From: Actinomycetes bacterium | Lineage (GTDB): Bacteria > Actinomycetota > Acidimicrobiia > Acidimicrobiales > SZUA-35 | Reading direction: 5' to 3' | Assembly: GCA_024276425.1 (NCBI GenBank) | Contig: JAJRXF010000185.1 | Coordinates: 1 to 34,811, forward strand | DNA length: 34,811 nucleotides | Shown: piece after piece, positions 25,379 to 33,882 of the stretch | How the letters are laid out: each line of letters starts with the position of its first letter | Position numbering within the stretch: the first letter of the stretch is position 1 | Position numbers and translations under genes: made by a program | The notes under the pieces: model-generated | Databases searched by the model: none | Told to the model about the DNA's origin: nothing | Seen by the model: the letters and a program-made list of their open reading frames with translations, nothing else

Positions 25379-25537
25379 GTGCCTCATTACCGCCACAAGT
25401 CCGCCCCTCTCTCATCCCTCAATCCACGCCTGCCGGTTGTCGGCTACGAATCGGGAGAAGACCTGCTATCAGTCGAGACAGCCGGATACAGCAAGGTCGG
25501 CAATCTTCGTGTCACACTCGCCGATCTCGGACCCTAA
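25379..25537 (+). CDS. Doubtful small ORF or gene remnant
   Basis: A 52-codon frame from GTG 25379 reads as plausible protein (for example LPVVGYESGEDLLSVETA and GNLRVTLADLGP) with gene-like codon choice. After the TAA the same frame continues, TGQQVSDKIADAQFCAHRF and another stop, which hints at the decayed 3' part of a longer gene. There is no ribosome-binding site. I do not recognise a family. Confidence 0.25.
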   Translation: MPHYRHKSAPLSSLNPRLPVVGYESGEDLLSVETAGYSKVGNLRVTLADLGP

Positions 25538-25632
25538 ACAGGGCAGCAAGTGTCGGACAAGATCGCCGACGCCCAGTTCTGCGCCCATCGCTTCAAATAG
25601 TCCCGGTTGAACTTCCAACCGAGGGCCAACAC

Positions 25633-25995
<363 letters not shown>

Positions 25996-27363
25996 TCAGA
26001 TTGACGTCGTTGTCAATAGGTCCGGCCCGTATCCTGGCGCACCGTGTTCGGACATGTCGAGACCAGCTCGCTCATCTTCCTCGCTCACACGAAGAAGCCC
26101 GGCTGCTTTCAAACCAGCAAAGAGCGCACCGGCGGAAACTGTAACGAATCCAGCGATGGCCAACATCCCAATCACCTGAATTCCTAGCAAGTCGAATCCG
26201 CCGCCGTACAACAAGCCCGCGCTTTGAGCAGCTCCATTAACCGGACTCGTGGTTGCAAATAAGCCTGTGGCCAGCAATCCCCAACCTCCACCAACAGCGT
26301 GGACCGAGAAGGCGCCCACTGGATCATCAATTCCTTTTCGTTCAATGGCTAGGACTGACATTACCACGATGACCCCGGCTACTCCCCCGGTCAGGAGTGT
26401 TCCGAGTACCGAGACCTCACCAATGCCAGAACAAATGGCAACCAATCCGGCCAGCAAGCCATTGCCAGCCATTGACACATCTGGCTTACCCATCACCACC
26501 CACGAGGTCGTCATGGCACTCAAAGCCCCGATACAAGCCGCCAGGGCTGTCAGCACGGCAAGAATCGGAACGGCCATGTCGGCCTGGAGTTGGGAGCCAG
26601 GATTGAAACCAAACCAGCCAATGAAGAGAATAAAGACACCGGTGATTGCTAGAGGGATGCTGTGCCCAGGCATGGCCCGGGGTTCGCCTCCGGGAGTGTA
26701 TTTACCAATCCGTGGGCCAATGATGACCGCACCCATCAGCGCCGCAACGCCCCCGGTGAGGTGAACAAGTCCGGAGCCAGCGAAATCGATGAACCCGGCC
26801 TGGGCCAAGAACCCACCTCCCCATTGCCAACTCACCACGATCGGGTAGATGAAGGCAGTCAAGATGACCGAATAGGCGATGTAGCCGACAAACTTCGTCC
26901 GGCCAGCCACGGCGCCGGAAACAATCGTTGCTGCAGTAGCGGCAAAGGCCGCCTGAAACAAGAAGTCGACCGGGACCGCCAATGGATAGAAGTCGGCGGC
27001 GGCAACAGCCTCGGGGCTGATATTCACCAAGTAGCCCGAGAACAATCCACGAATACCAAGCCCAGCAGAGCCGACCCATCCATTGAAGTCTCCTGGGTAA
27101 GCAATGCCCCACCCCACGAGAGCAAACATCAACACGCCAATGGCAACATCCATCAGATTCTTCATCATGATGTTGGCTGCATTCTTCGCTCGCGTGAGCC
27201 CAGCCTCGACAAGTGCGAAGCCCGGCTGCATAAGAAAAACTAGGGCGGCGCTGACGAAAACGAAGATGTTGTCCAAGACCACCATATTCATAGCTCCGGC
27301 ACCACTGGCCGAAGCCCGGTCATAGTTCTCCGCAATCTCGGTTGCCGTTTGGAGGTACTGCAC
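25996..27363 (-). CDS. amt: Ammonium transporter Amt
   Basis: A 455-residue ammonium channel with eleven predicted helices. The pore twin-His residues are in GSGLVHLTGGVAAL and FSVHAVGGGWGLL; LVEAGLTRAKNAANIMMKN and WFGFNPGSQ are family motifs. The C-terminal tail (EEDERAGLDMSEHGAPGY) is the segment that contacts P-II. GTG at 27363 was chosen because AGGAG lies six bases upstream; a GTG 22 codons earlier has no such site and would add a hydrophilic stretch absent in relatives. It is transcribed with the P-II gene, likely under nitrogen control through a GlnR-like box upstream. Confidence 0.95.
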   Translation of the reverse strand: MQYLQTATEIAENYDRASASGAGAMNMVVLDNIFVFVSAALVFLMQPGFALVEAGLTRAKNAANIMMKNLMDVAIGVLMFALVGWGIAYPGDFNGWVGSAGLGIRGLFSGYLVNISPEAVAAADFYPLAVPVDFLFQAAFAATAATIVSGAVAGRTKFVGYIAYSVILTAFIYPIVVSWQWGGGFLAQAGFIDFAGSGLVHLTGGVAALMGAVIIGPRIGKYTPGGEPRAMPGHSIPLAITGVFILFIGWFGFNPGSQLQADMAVPILAVLTALAACIGALSAMTTSWVVMGKPDVSMAGNGLLAGLVAICSGIGEVSVLGTLLTGGVAGVIVVMSVLAIERKGIDDPVGAFSVHAVGGGWGLLATGLFATTSPVNGAAQSAGLLYGGGFDLLGIQVIGMLAIAGFVTVSAGALFAGLKAAGLLRVSEEDERAGLDMSEHGAPGYGPDLLTTTSI

Positions 27364-27449
27364 CTGATGCTCCTGGTTGTTCGTCGGGTAAGGCGAGAGT
27401 TGGGGGTCTGCCCTCACCCACTCGCTCACAACGAAGCTAGGAACCGCTC

Positions 27450-27476
27450 GTTTCGGTTGTGTTTGCCGTTGGTTAC
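27450..27476 (-). promoter_or_regulatory. Candidate GlnR-binding site upstream of amt
   Basis: On the minus strand the pattern is GTAAC-N6-CAAAC-N6-GAAAC, close to the actinobacterial GlnR box (GTnAC-N6-GAAAC repeated at 11 bp spacing). It ends 87 bp before the amt start, and a possible -10 (TAGCTT) lies about 10 bp downstream. No assay data; match judged by eye. Confidence 0.5.
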
Positions 27477-27489
27477 GGCTTTGCTTCGG

Positions 27490-27524
27490 CTAGCTCTCAC
27501 CAACCAGACCCGGCTGAGAGCTAG
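27490..27524. repeat. 10 bp inverted repeat upstream of the DUF2277 remnant
   Basis: CTAGCTCTCA and TGAGAGCTAG are perfect inverted repeats 15 bp apart, 17 bp before the ATG at 27542. It may be an operator or an mRNA hairpin. Confidence 0.6.
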
Positions 27525-27541
27525 TCGAGGAGACGTAGACC

Positions 27542-27679
27542 ATGTGCCGAAACATCACCATCCTCCGTGGGTTGGAGCCAGCAGCAAACCCGCAGGAAAT
27601 AGAGGCTCATACCTTGCATAGGCAGAAGGGGTGGCCGGCAGGGTCGAGGAAAACGCGCCACTCCTCCGGAGATGGCTGA
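27542..27679 (+). pseudogene. Truncated DUF2277 gene
   Basis: From an ATG with GAGGAG nine bases upstream, the frame reads MCRNITILRGLEPAANPQEI followed by EA, matching the highly conserved start of DUF2277 proteins (MCRNI...LEPPAT..EI; from memory of the family). Family members are about 85-90 residues. Here similarity stops at codon 22, exactly where the 3' end of the convergent VOC gene begins, and the remaining 23 codons are antisense to that gene. I infer that the rest was lost by deletion or rearrangement. The intact start codon and ribosome-binding site suggest a recent event; a short 45-residue product is still possible. Confidence 0.65.
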
Positions 27680-27972
27680 ATGGCCGCCTTGGTCGCACCA
27701 ATGGCCAGGGCCTCGGTTTCGGCTTGGTCGAGATCCGAGACGTCAAAGTCGAGGTGGGCCTGCTGGGATCGGCCATCGGGCCAATTCGGTGGCTGATAGT
27801 TCTCGTCTCGCTGAAACCCAATGTCGCTTCCGGTGGGAGTCTCAAGTCGAACCCACTCCGATGATTCTGACTCCCGTTTGACCTCACCCCCGACCAGACT
27901 CTGGTAGAAGCTGACCAGAGCATGAGGGTCCGGACAATCAAGGGCGGCGAGGCTGAAGGTTGCGATCGGCAT
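27607..27972 (-). CDS. VOC-fold (glyoxalase-like) protein
   Basis: A 121-residue single-domain protein of the vicinal oxygen chelate superfamily. Visible elements: AALDCPDPHALVSFYQSLVG at the N-terminus, the strand GSDIGFQRDENY, AHLDFDVSDLDQAE in the middle and WRVFLDPAGHPFCLCKV at the end. His and Glu/Asp positions would allow metal binding, but the substrate is unknown; many relatives are annotated as glyoxalase or bleomycin-resistance-like without evidence. It starts 9 bp after the B12 transporter ATPase gene and is probably co-transcribed with it. It ends at the junction with the DUF2277 fragment. Confidence 0.85.
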   Translation of the reverse strand: MPIATFSLAALDCPDPHALVSFYQSLVGGEVKRESESSEWVRLETPTGSDIGFQRDENYQPPNWPDGRSQQAHLDFDVSDLDQAETEALAIGATKAAIQPSPEEWRVFLDPAGHPFCLCKV

Positions 27973-27981
27973 TGGCCAATA

Positions 27982-28767
27982 CTAGATCCGCCGAGGTGAC
28001 GGCAGGACCACGATCTCGCCATCGAGCACCCGGACCTGCAATGGAGTCCGAAACACCTCCGATAGTTGATCTTGTCGAAGGACTTCGGCTGGAGTGCCAC
28101 AATCCACCACGGTTCCCTGCTCGACCAGAACCAGGCGATCGGCGAAGCGCCCAGCCGTGGTGAGGTCATGCATGGCGGCTATAACCGACAGACCATCCTG
28201 TTGGCGAAGCTGGTCAACCAACTCCAGAACCGCCATCTGGTGACCGAGGTCCAGCGCACTCGTTGGCTCATCCAGAAGAAGGATTGGTGCTTGTTGGGCC
28301 AGTGCCCGGGCCAAGACAACCCGCTGAGCTTCTCCCCCGGAAAGCTCAGAAACCAACCGCTCCGCAAAGCTGGCCAGGTCAAGGCGACGAAGGACCAATC
28401 CAACCAGGGATCGGTCCGAGCGCGACTCTCGCGAAAGCCAGCCAAGGTGAGCGGTCCGGCCCAACATGACGTACTCGGTCACCGTCATGCCCGCAGGTAG
28501 TATCGGGCTCTGGGGAACCAGGGCCACGTCGGTGGCCGAAGGAACTCTTCCGCCATGAAGGGCCACTGTTCCTTCGTAATGGGTCAACCCGGCAATGGCC
28601 CGTAGAAGGGTCGACTTCCCGGCCCCGTTTGGTCCGATAATTCCAAGCCATTCACCCTCCGACAGGTCAAAATCGATCCGGTGCAGGACTTCGCTTTTAC
28701 CAAAGACAACAGCAACCGAGCGGCAACGCAGGGCCGCCTGGCCGGTAGCCGCCGCGATGACAGTCAT
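27982..28767 (-). CDS. btuD: Cobalamin-type ABC importer ATPase
   Basis: A 261-residue ABC ATPase of the BtuD/FecE group. Walker A GPNGAGKST, Q loop VPQSP, signature LSGGEAQRVVLARAL, Walker B ILLLDEPTSALD and switch His in AAMHDL are all present. The start at ATG 28767 overlaps the permease stop (ATGA), which is preferred over an in-frame ATG 30 bases upstream. It powers uptake through BtuC; assignment to B12 rather than siderophores rests on the riboswitch upstream of the operon. Confidence 0.93.
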   Translation of the reverse strand: MTVIAAATGQAALRCRSVAVVFGKSEVLHRIDFDLSEGEWLGIIGPNGAGKSTLLRAIAGLTHYEGTVALHGGRVPSATDVALVPQSPILPAGMTVTEYVMLGRTAHLGWLSRESRSDRSLVGLVLRRLDLASFAERLVSELSGGEAQRVVLARALAQQAPILLLDEPTSALDLGHQMAVLELVDQLRQQDGLSVIAAMHDLTTAGRFADRLVLVEQGTVVDCGTPAEVLRQDQLSEVFRTPLQVRVLDGEIVVLPSPRRI

Positions 28768-29870
28768 AGTGCAGCCCTTCCTCGCCACAGAACCCACCCA
28801 AAGAACGGGGCACCGACAAAAGCGGTGATCACCCCGACAGGCAATTCCGATGGAGCAACCAAAGTGCGCGACCCGACGTCGACGAAAGCCAGAAAGGCGG
28901 CGCCGACAAGGGCTGACATGGGAACGATAACTCGGTAACTATGGCTGACCAGCAACCGAACGATGTGGGGCACTACCAGTCCGACAAAGGCGATCAGACC
29001 ACTAACCGAAACGGCGGCCGCCGTAAGAAGTGAGGCCGCACCAATCACGACCAGGCGGACTCTGGCCGGATCCAAACCGAGTGCCCGGGCCTCATCGTCG
29101 CCAACCCGAAGAACATCGAGGTGGCGGGCATGCACGACCAAAACGGCTCCGCAAACAACGACGTAGGGGCCAAGGATCCAGACCTGCTCCCAACCACTGG
29201 TACCGAGTTGACCAAAAAGCCAGGACAAAACCTCGCGCGAACGAGTCTCGCTGAGTCGCTGCAGTGCGTAGGTTTGGGACGCGGAGAACAGGGCGGCAAT
29301 GGCAACTCCGGCCAGCAACAGGGTGGCTGGTGAGGACCAAGAGCCACGAGCAACCAGACTGGAGGCGGCGACCGCAGCAATCGAGCCGACGAACGCCGCG
29401 GCGGTGACCGCATCAAAGGGACCCCATCCAAGATCGAGTCCGAAGCCAAGGGCAAGAACCGCCCCAAACCCCGCACCAGCCGAAACCCCAAGCAGGTAGG
29501 GGTCGGCTAAGGGGTTGCGGAACACACCCTGGTAGGCACCCCCCGACATGCCAAGGGCACCACCGACCAGCAGGCCGAGAACCAGGCGAGGCATGCGAAT
29601 CTGAAACAAGATTCCGGCCTGTCGGCTGTTCAGAGTCGAATCGATATCAATCAGCGGGACCCGATCAAGCAGAGCGCGAAGGACTCCTCCAACGGGCAGA
29701 TCAGCCGCCCCGTTGGTTGCGCTAAACACCCCCGCAACCAAAACGGCAGCCACGCCACCAAACAAAGCCAGAACCGGTAATCGAAAGGTCTTGTCAACTA
29801 CGGCGTCAAGTAACTCAATCGGACCGACAGATACTCTGGGTTGGGCTACCACCTGGGCTTGATCGTCCAT
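28764..29870 (-). CDS. btuC: Cobalamin-type ABC importer permease
   Basis: A 368-residue FecCD-family permease with about ten helices. Typical motifs: QIRMPRLVLGLLVGGALGMS, GVFRNPLADPYLLGVSAGAG, and VSGLIAFVGLVVPHIVRLL near the ATPase-coupling loop. A cytosolic N-terminal extension of about 30 residues precedes the first helix. It begins 6 bp after btuF and overlaps btuD by four bases, so the three transport genes form one operon. Confidence 0.93.
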   Translation of the reverse strand: MDDQAQVVAQPRVSVGPIELLDAVVDKTFRLPVLALFGGVAAVLVAGVFSATNGAADLPVGGVLRALLDRVPLIDIDSTLNSRQAGILFQIRMPRLVLGLLVGGALGMSGGAYQGVFRNPLADPYLLGVSAGAGFGAVLALGFGLDLGWGPFDAVTAAAFVGSIAAVAASSLVARGSWSSPATLLLAGVAIAALFSASQTYALQRLSETRSREVLSWLFGQLGTSGWEQVWILGPYVVVCGAVLVVHARHLDVLRVGDDEARALGLDPARVRLVVIGAASLLTAAAVSVSGLIAFVGLVVPHIVRLLVSHSYRVIVPMSALVGAAFLAFVDVGSRTLVAPSELPVGVITAFVGAPFFGWVLWRGRAAL

Positions 29871-29876
29871 GATGGG

Positions 29877-30881
29877 TTAGGAATTCACCTGAACACCAGA
29901 CATGGCGGATGCGATGGCCTCGATGAACTGGGGCAGCCTCGGGCCCCATCGGGATGCAATGTCGGCATTGACGACAACCACGTTGCCTTTGGCCACCGCG
30001 TCGATCCCGTCCCAACCCGGACGGGCCAAGACGTCCTCAGCCGTGTAGCTCACCTGATCGGTAATGACAATCAACTGGGGATCGGCTTGGACAATGTACT
30101 CCTCGGTTAGTTGCGGAAATCCGAACTGATCGGTGTCGGCCTCATCAGCAATATTGACCGCACCCATCGCGGCGTACACCGCCCCGATAAACCCGAAGGA
30201 ACTGGCCGAGAAGTAGGTGTCATCAAGCTCGTGATAGACCCGAATCGAGGTGTCAGGAGCGGCGGCAAAGGCTTGGTCGATCTCGCTGCGAAGATCGGCA
30301 ATGGCCTCCGCTGTCTCATCGGCCCGCCCGGCGGCGATTCCGATCTCGGCCATGGTGGCATACCCACCCTCGATATCGGCGGGGGCCGGGCTGACCAAGA
30401 CGGGGATGTCTAAGGCGCTTAGTGCGGCCACCAGATCATTGGCGTCATTGGCCAGTACCACCAGGTCTGGCGCGAACTCCACAACGGCTTCCACATTGGG
30501 ATCAAATCCGGACAAGTCGGTGACCGGAGCTTCGGCCGGATAGTAGGAGTAGGTATCAACCGCTACTACCTGATCACCAGCGCCAACGGCAAATAGGATC
30601 TCGGTTGCCGTGGGCGAAAGTGACACGATGCGCTCCGGGGGGGATTCCAGCGTCCAGGTTCCTCCCGCGGAGTCAATGGTGAGGGGGAAGTCCGGGTTTG
30701 CCAGTTCGGCCTCAGCCGGAACGTCGGTTTCGGAGACCTCCTCAACGCCTTCGCTTTGTGTTGTAGTAGTCGAGTTGGTCGTTGTCGAGCTATCGACGGT
30801 TTGATCATCGCTGCCAGAACAGGCCGAAGCAAGCACTCCAAGGCTAAGCGCCAACCCAAACAGCGATCGTTTAGTGAGCAT
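29877..30881 (-). CDS. btuF: Cobalamin-binding lipoprotein
   Basis: A 334-residue periplasmic-binding-type lipoprotein. The signal peptide ends in LASAC (lipobox Cys at about 21), followed by a Ser/Thr/acidic linker of about 40 residues (SSTTTNSTTTTQSEG) and a two-lobe binding domain starting at PERIVSLSPTATEILFAVGA, which is the BtuF/FepB-type opening. LPQFIEAIASAM closes the fold. The ATG has AGGAG nine bases upstream, directly preceded by a possible hairpin of the riboswitch leader. It captures the corrinoid and passes it to BtuC. Confidence 0.92.
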   Translation of the reverse strand: MLTKRSLFGLALSLGVLASACSGSDDQTVDSSTTTNSTTTTQSEGVEEVSETDVPAEAELANPDFPLTIDSAGGTWTLESPPERIVSLSPTATEILFAVGAGDQVVAVDTYSYYPAEAPVTDLSGFDPNVEAVVEFAPDLVVLANDANDLVAALSALDIPVLVSPAPADIEGGYATMAEIGIAAGRADETAEAIADLRSEIDQAFAAAPDTSIRVYHELDDTYFSASSFGFIGAVYAAMGAVNIADEADTDQFGFPQLTEEYIVQADPQLIVITDQVSYTAEDVLARPGWDGIDAVAKGNVVVVNADIASRWGPRLPQFIEAIASAMSGVQVNS

Positions 30882-30975
30882 GGTTTGATTCTCCTATCGG
30901 TCGAGGAAAAGAAGCCCGATCGACAGAAGTTGCCGGTCAAACCAACCCCAGTCCTCGAGGGTCGTGTTGAATAGC

Positions 30976-31105
30976 GCAACTCAGGCCTGACCGGACTGCT
31001 GGCGCCCCTACTCCAAAGAGCTGGTACCAGATCACCGTTGCGGGACAGTGCCGGATTCTCACCGGACTTCGCCTTCTTGTTGCCCGGCCGACGCTATCCG
31101 GTTTG
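30976..31105 (-). ncRNA. Cobalamin riboswitch
   Basis: The minus strand contains the conserved core GTCCGGTGAGAATCCGGC followed by CTGTCCCGCAACGGTGA, and a B12-box-like AGTCCGGTCAGGCCTGA about 60 bases on, matching the cobalamin aptamer layout. It lies about 95 bases upstream of btuF. Just before the btuF AGGAG, ATCGG and CCGAT can pair across 15 bases, a possible switch stem controlling translation. Expected effect: reduced btuFCD expression when B12 is plentiful. Exact ends are approximate. Confidence 0.92.
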
Positions 31106-31138
31106 AATCAATACTCATCTTGCTAGCTCAAGAACCTC

Positions 31139-31165
31139 GGGAACGAATCACCGACCAGCCCCGTT
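31139..31165 (+). promoter_or_regulatory. Possible SigR/SigH-type promoter
   Basis: GGGAAC at 31139 is followed after 18 bp by GTT, the pattern of promoters read by oxidative/envelope-stress ECF sigma factors of the SigR/SigH group (GGGAAT-N18-GTT). It lies about 72 bp upstream of the SPFH gene. The motif is short and may occur by chance. Confidence 0.4.
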
Positions 31166-31236
31166 CTGTATCCGGTGCCATAGTTGGTACTACGATCAAA
31201 GGCTCTAGCACGAGCACAGAAAAAGAGGGAACCTCT

Positions 31237-32424
31237 ATGGGACTGATGGACAAGCTACGGGGCGAAATTGTCGACATCATTGAATGGATCGATGATTCGA
31301 GAACAACACTGGCCTGGCGGTTTCCTCGATACCAGAACGAAATCAAGAACGGCGCGCAGCTCATCGTACGAGAAGGACAGAAGGCAGTCTTTGTTTACCG
31401 CGGCTCTCTGGCCGACGAGTTTGAGCCCGGGCACTACGAATTGACCTCGGAGAACCTTCCCCTTCTCTCCACCCTCCAAGGTTGGAAGCATGGCTTCAAC
31501 AGCCCCTTCCGTGCCGAGGTGTACTTCGTCAATACCCGACCAATCACGGAACTGCGTTGGGGTACTCCGAGTCCGGTTACCATCCGAGATCCCGATTTCA
31601 AGATGGTACAGATCCGGGCCAACGGTCTGTGTGTCGTCAAGATCGAGGATCCAAGCATTTTTCTGCGAGAGGTGATCGGCACGGACAGTGCCGTCGAACT
31701 GGACGAGATTACCGAACTAATCCGCCGCGTTATTGTGTTGGCCTTCGCCGACATGATCACCGAGTCCGGCCTCGGTGCTATTGACCTGCAAGGTCGACAA
31801 GTTGAACTGTCCGAACGCTTGCGTGCCTTTGTGGCCGAGCGGGTCGATGATGAATACGGTCTCGCCATCCCCGACATGATGATGAACATCACCTTGCCCG
31901 AGGAGATCACCGCTGCCATGACACGAGGCGTCGCCCGGGGCGTGGAGGAGGGTGGCTTCCTTGACAATGTCGGAGATATGAACCGCTACACCCGTTACAA
32001 GGCTGCGGATGCTATGGGCCAGGCAGCGTCCAACCCCAACGGGGGCGGGATGATGGGTGACATGATGGGGATGGGAATGGGAATGGCGATGGCTTCCCAG
32101 ATGGCCCAGACCATGGGTCAGAGCCTGAACCCCCAACAGCAGCCGGCCGGAGCCGCTCCCCCACCGCTTCCGGGTGCTGGGTTGATGTATCACGTTGCCA
32201 TAAATGGTCAGCAGGCTGGTCCGTTCTCGATGGAACAAATGCGGGCTGGGCTGAGCTCCGGCCAGATGACACCCCAAAGCCAAGTGTGGGCTGCCGGAAT
32301 GGCTGGCTGGGCTGCCGCCAATACGGTGCCTGAGTTGCAAAGCCTGTTCAGCACCCCGCCGCCTCTACCCACCGATCCTCCTCCGACCCCACCAGCAGCT
32401 CCGCCGGAAACTCCAGAGGATTAA
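31237..32424 (+). CDS. SPFH-domain protein with GYF_2-like domain
   Basis: A 395-residue protein of the YdjI-like SPFH group (band-7 related, sometimes annotated 'virion core protein'). The SPFH part is about 1-240: WRFPRYQNEIKNGAQLIVRE, QKAVFVYRG, then the helical TELIRRVIVLAFADMI. A Met/Gly-rich linker (about 265-305) leads to a GYF_2-like domain at about 316-372 (YHVAINGQQAGPFSMEQM; ending VWAAGMAGWAAA), then a proline-rich tail. No membrane helix is seen, so it is probably a peripheral membrane scaffold. ATG at 31237 has AGAGGGA six bases upstream. First of three closely spaced genes. Confidence 0.85.
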   Translation: MGLMDKLRGEIVDIIEWIDDSRTTLAWRFPRYQNEIKNGAQLIVREGQKAVFVYRGSLADEFEPGHYELTSENLPLLSTLQGWKHGFNSPFRAEVYFVNTRPITELRWGTPSPVTIRDPDFKMVQIRANGLCVVKIEDPSIFLREVIGTDSAVELDEITELIRRVIVLAFADMITESGLGAIDLQGRQVELSERLRAFVAERVDDEYGLAIPDMMMNITLPEEITAAMTRGVARGVEEGGFLDNVGDMNRYTRYKAADAMGQAASNPNGGGMMGDMMGMGMGMAMASQMAQTMGQSLNPQQQPAGAAPPPLPGAGLMYHVAINGQQAGPFSMEQMRAGLSSGQMTPQSQVWAAGMAGWAAANTVPELQSLFSTPPPLPTDPPPTPPAAPPETPED

Positions 32425-32433
32425 TCGGCTGAC

Positions 32434-33873
32434 ATGGAGGGAGAAACGCAGCCACCACGGCCACCCCGTCGGCCAGGGCGGCCGGAGCCGGAACCAGCGC
32501 GGCCACCATCGCCACCACTGCAGCCAGCGCAACCTCCCCCCTTTGGAGCGCCCCCTCAAACCCAGCCACCCCCACTCGGGCCACCTTCCCAGGCACAACC
32601 TCCCCCGCTTGACGCACCCCCACCTTTGCCACCCCCACTTCGGACCGACTCGCCAAGTCCCCCACGGCCAACCCCGCCACTCCTACCCGGCGGGACCCGA
32701 CCATCGGGTCTGCAACCGCCGGAGACCTCGACGCCCTTTGGTGAACCTCCAAGCGGAAACAGAGTGGAGTACCGCAGTTACAACGAGGAAAACGCAATCT
32801 CGTCTCGACCGTGTGAGAACTGCGGTGGACAACTGCGATTCAGCATTCAAGACCAGGCTCTGAAGTGTATGAGCTGCGGCAACATCCAGGAGATTCTCGA
32901 ACCCGTCGGCGTGGAGGTCGAGGAACAGGACTTCCAAGCAATGATGGTGGCCGCCAGGGCCAACAAGAACGAGCGCTACCAATCGCTGAAAGGCGAGAAG
33001 GAAATCATCTGCCCAAACTGTGGCGGCCGCACCACCTTCGTCGGCACCCTGACCACAACTCGCTGCCCCTACTGCGCCACCGACTTCGCCCGAACCGATA
33101 TCCACGAAGCACCCGACCGGCTGGCGGTTGACGGAGTCCTCCCCTTCGCGATAACCAGCGCGGTGGCAGAAGACAAGCTCAAAGAGTGGATCAACAAGCG
33201 CTGGTTTGCCCCCAATGAGTACAAGAAGTACTCGACCTCAGGATCCTTCCAGAGCATTTACGCCGCGTACTTTACCTACGACGCAGACGTCACCACCGAC
33301 TATGACGGAGCCCGAGGAACTACCCGTACCCGAACCGTTGGTAGCGGCCAGAATCGTAGAACCGAGACGTACACCACCTGGCGCAACGTGAGCGGCCGAG
33401 TATTCAACCAGTTTGACGATGTCACCGTCTTGGCCAATACCGGCTTCAACCAGAACTACGTCACCAAACTTGAGCCGTGGTCGACACCCGAACTCAAGCC
33501 CTTCAATCCTGACTACATCGCCGGACATCTCTGCCGCACTTACGACGTGGATGCCAAGGTTTGCTTCTCCGAGGCTCACCGCCGAATGAAGCAGGGCGTC
33601 GAACAAACCATTCGTCGAGATATTGGCGGCGACCAACAGCGGATCCGACGCATGAACATGCAGATGGCAAACCTGACCTACAAACACGTTCTGCTTCCCA
33701 TCTGGCTTCTGACAGTGCTTTATGATGGCCAGGCAATGCAGGTGTTCATGAATGGAACGACCGGGGAGATCCATGGCGAGCGCCCCTGGAGCAAGGTCAA
33801 GATCATTGCCGCGGTCATTGCGGTCGTTCTCCTGATTATTCTCATAGCGGCGGTCCGATCAGCCGCCGGTTAG
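32434..33873 (+). CDS. Double zinc-ribbon membrane protein
   Basis: A 479-residue protein with a proline-rich, disordered N-terminus (about 1-108). Two zinc ribbons follow: CENCGG/CMSCGN (Cys127-148) and CPNCGG/CPYCAT (Cys193-214). The next domain of about 230 residues ends with KHVLLPIWLLTVLYDGQAMQ and NGTTGEIHGERPWS, and a single helix at about 452-473 anchors the C-terminus. The layout matches 'TFIIB-type zinc ribbon' proteins sometimes misnamed as helicases; no helicase motif is present. It starts 9 bp after the SPFH gene. In Bacillus a similar pairing (ydjI region) is linked to membrane stress; a joint role here is inference. Confidence 0.8.
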   Translation: MEGETQPPRPPRRPGRPEPEPARPPSPPLQPAQPPPFGAPPQTQPPPLGPPSQAQPPPLDAPPPLPPPLRTDSPSPPRPTPPLLPGGTRPSGLQPPETSTPFGEPPSGNRVEYRSYNEENAISSRPCENCGGQLRFSIQDQALKCMSCGNIQEILEPVGVEVEEQDFQAMMVAARANKNERYQSLKGEKEIICPNCGGRTTFVGTLTTTRCPYCATDFARTDIHEAPDRLAVDGVLPFAITSAVAEDKLKEWINKRWFAPNEYKKYSTSGSFQSIYAAYFTYDADVTTDYDGARGTTRTRTVGSGQNRRTETYTTWRNVSGRVFNQFDDVTVLANTGFNQNYVTKLEPWSTPELKPFNPDYIAGHLCRTYDVDAKVCFSEAHRRMKQGVEQTIRRDIGGDQQRIRRMNMQMANLTYKHVLLPIWLLTVLYDGQAMQVFMNGTTGEIHGERPWSKVKIIAAVIAVVLLIILIAAVRSAAG

Positions 33874-33882
33874 GTTGCTGGT

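Larger units (their letters stand above)
25216..25632. other. 417 bp region upstream of dnaK
   Basis: The half next to dnaK holds its leader, promoter and a pair of direct repeats, CAATAGTAACA at 25310-25320 and 25357-25367. An inverted repeat ATTGA-GGCGA-TCAAT lies at 25346-25360, just upstream of the -35. The other half contains a small plus-strand ORF of doubtful status and then about 95 bp without recognisable features before the P-II gene stop. Confidence 0.5.

Noticed and set aside
25335-25610. 91-codon plus-strand ORF upstream of dnaK
   Set aside because: It starts inside the dnaK promoter, has no ribosome-binding site and a composition unlike real proteins.
32434-33873. Helicase or primosomal protein N' annotation
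   Set aside because: Zinc ribbons only; no Walker or helicase motifs are present.
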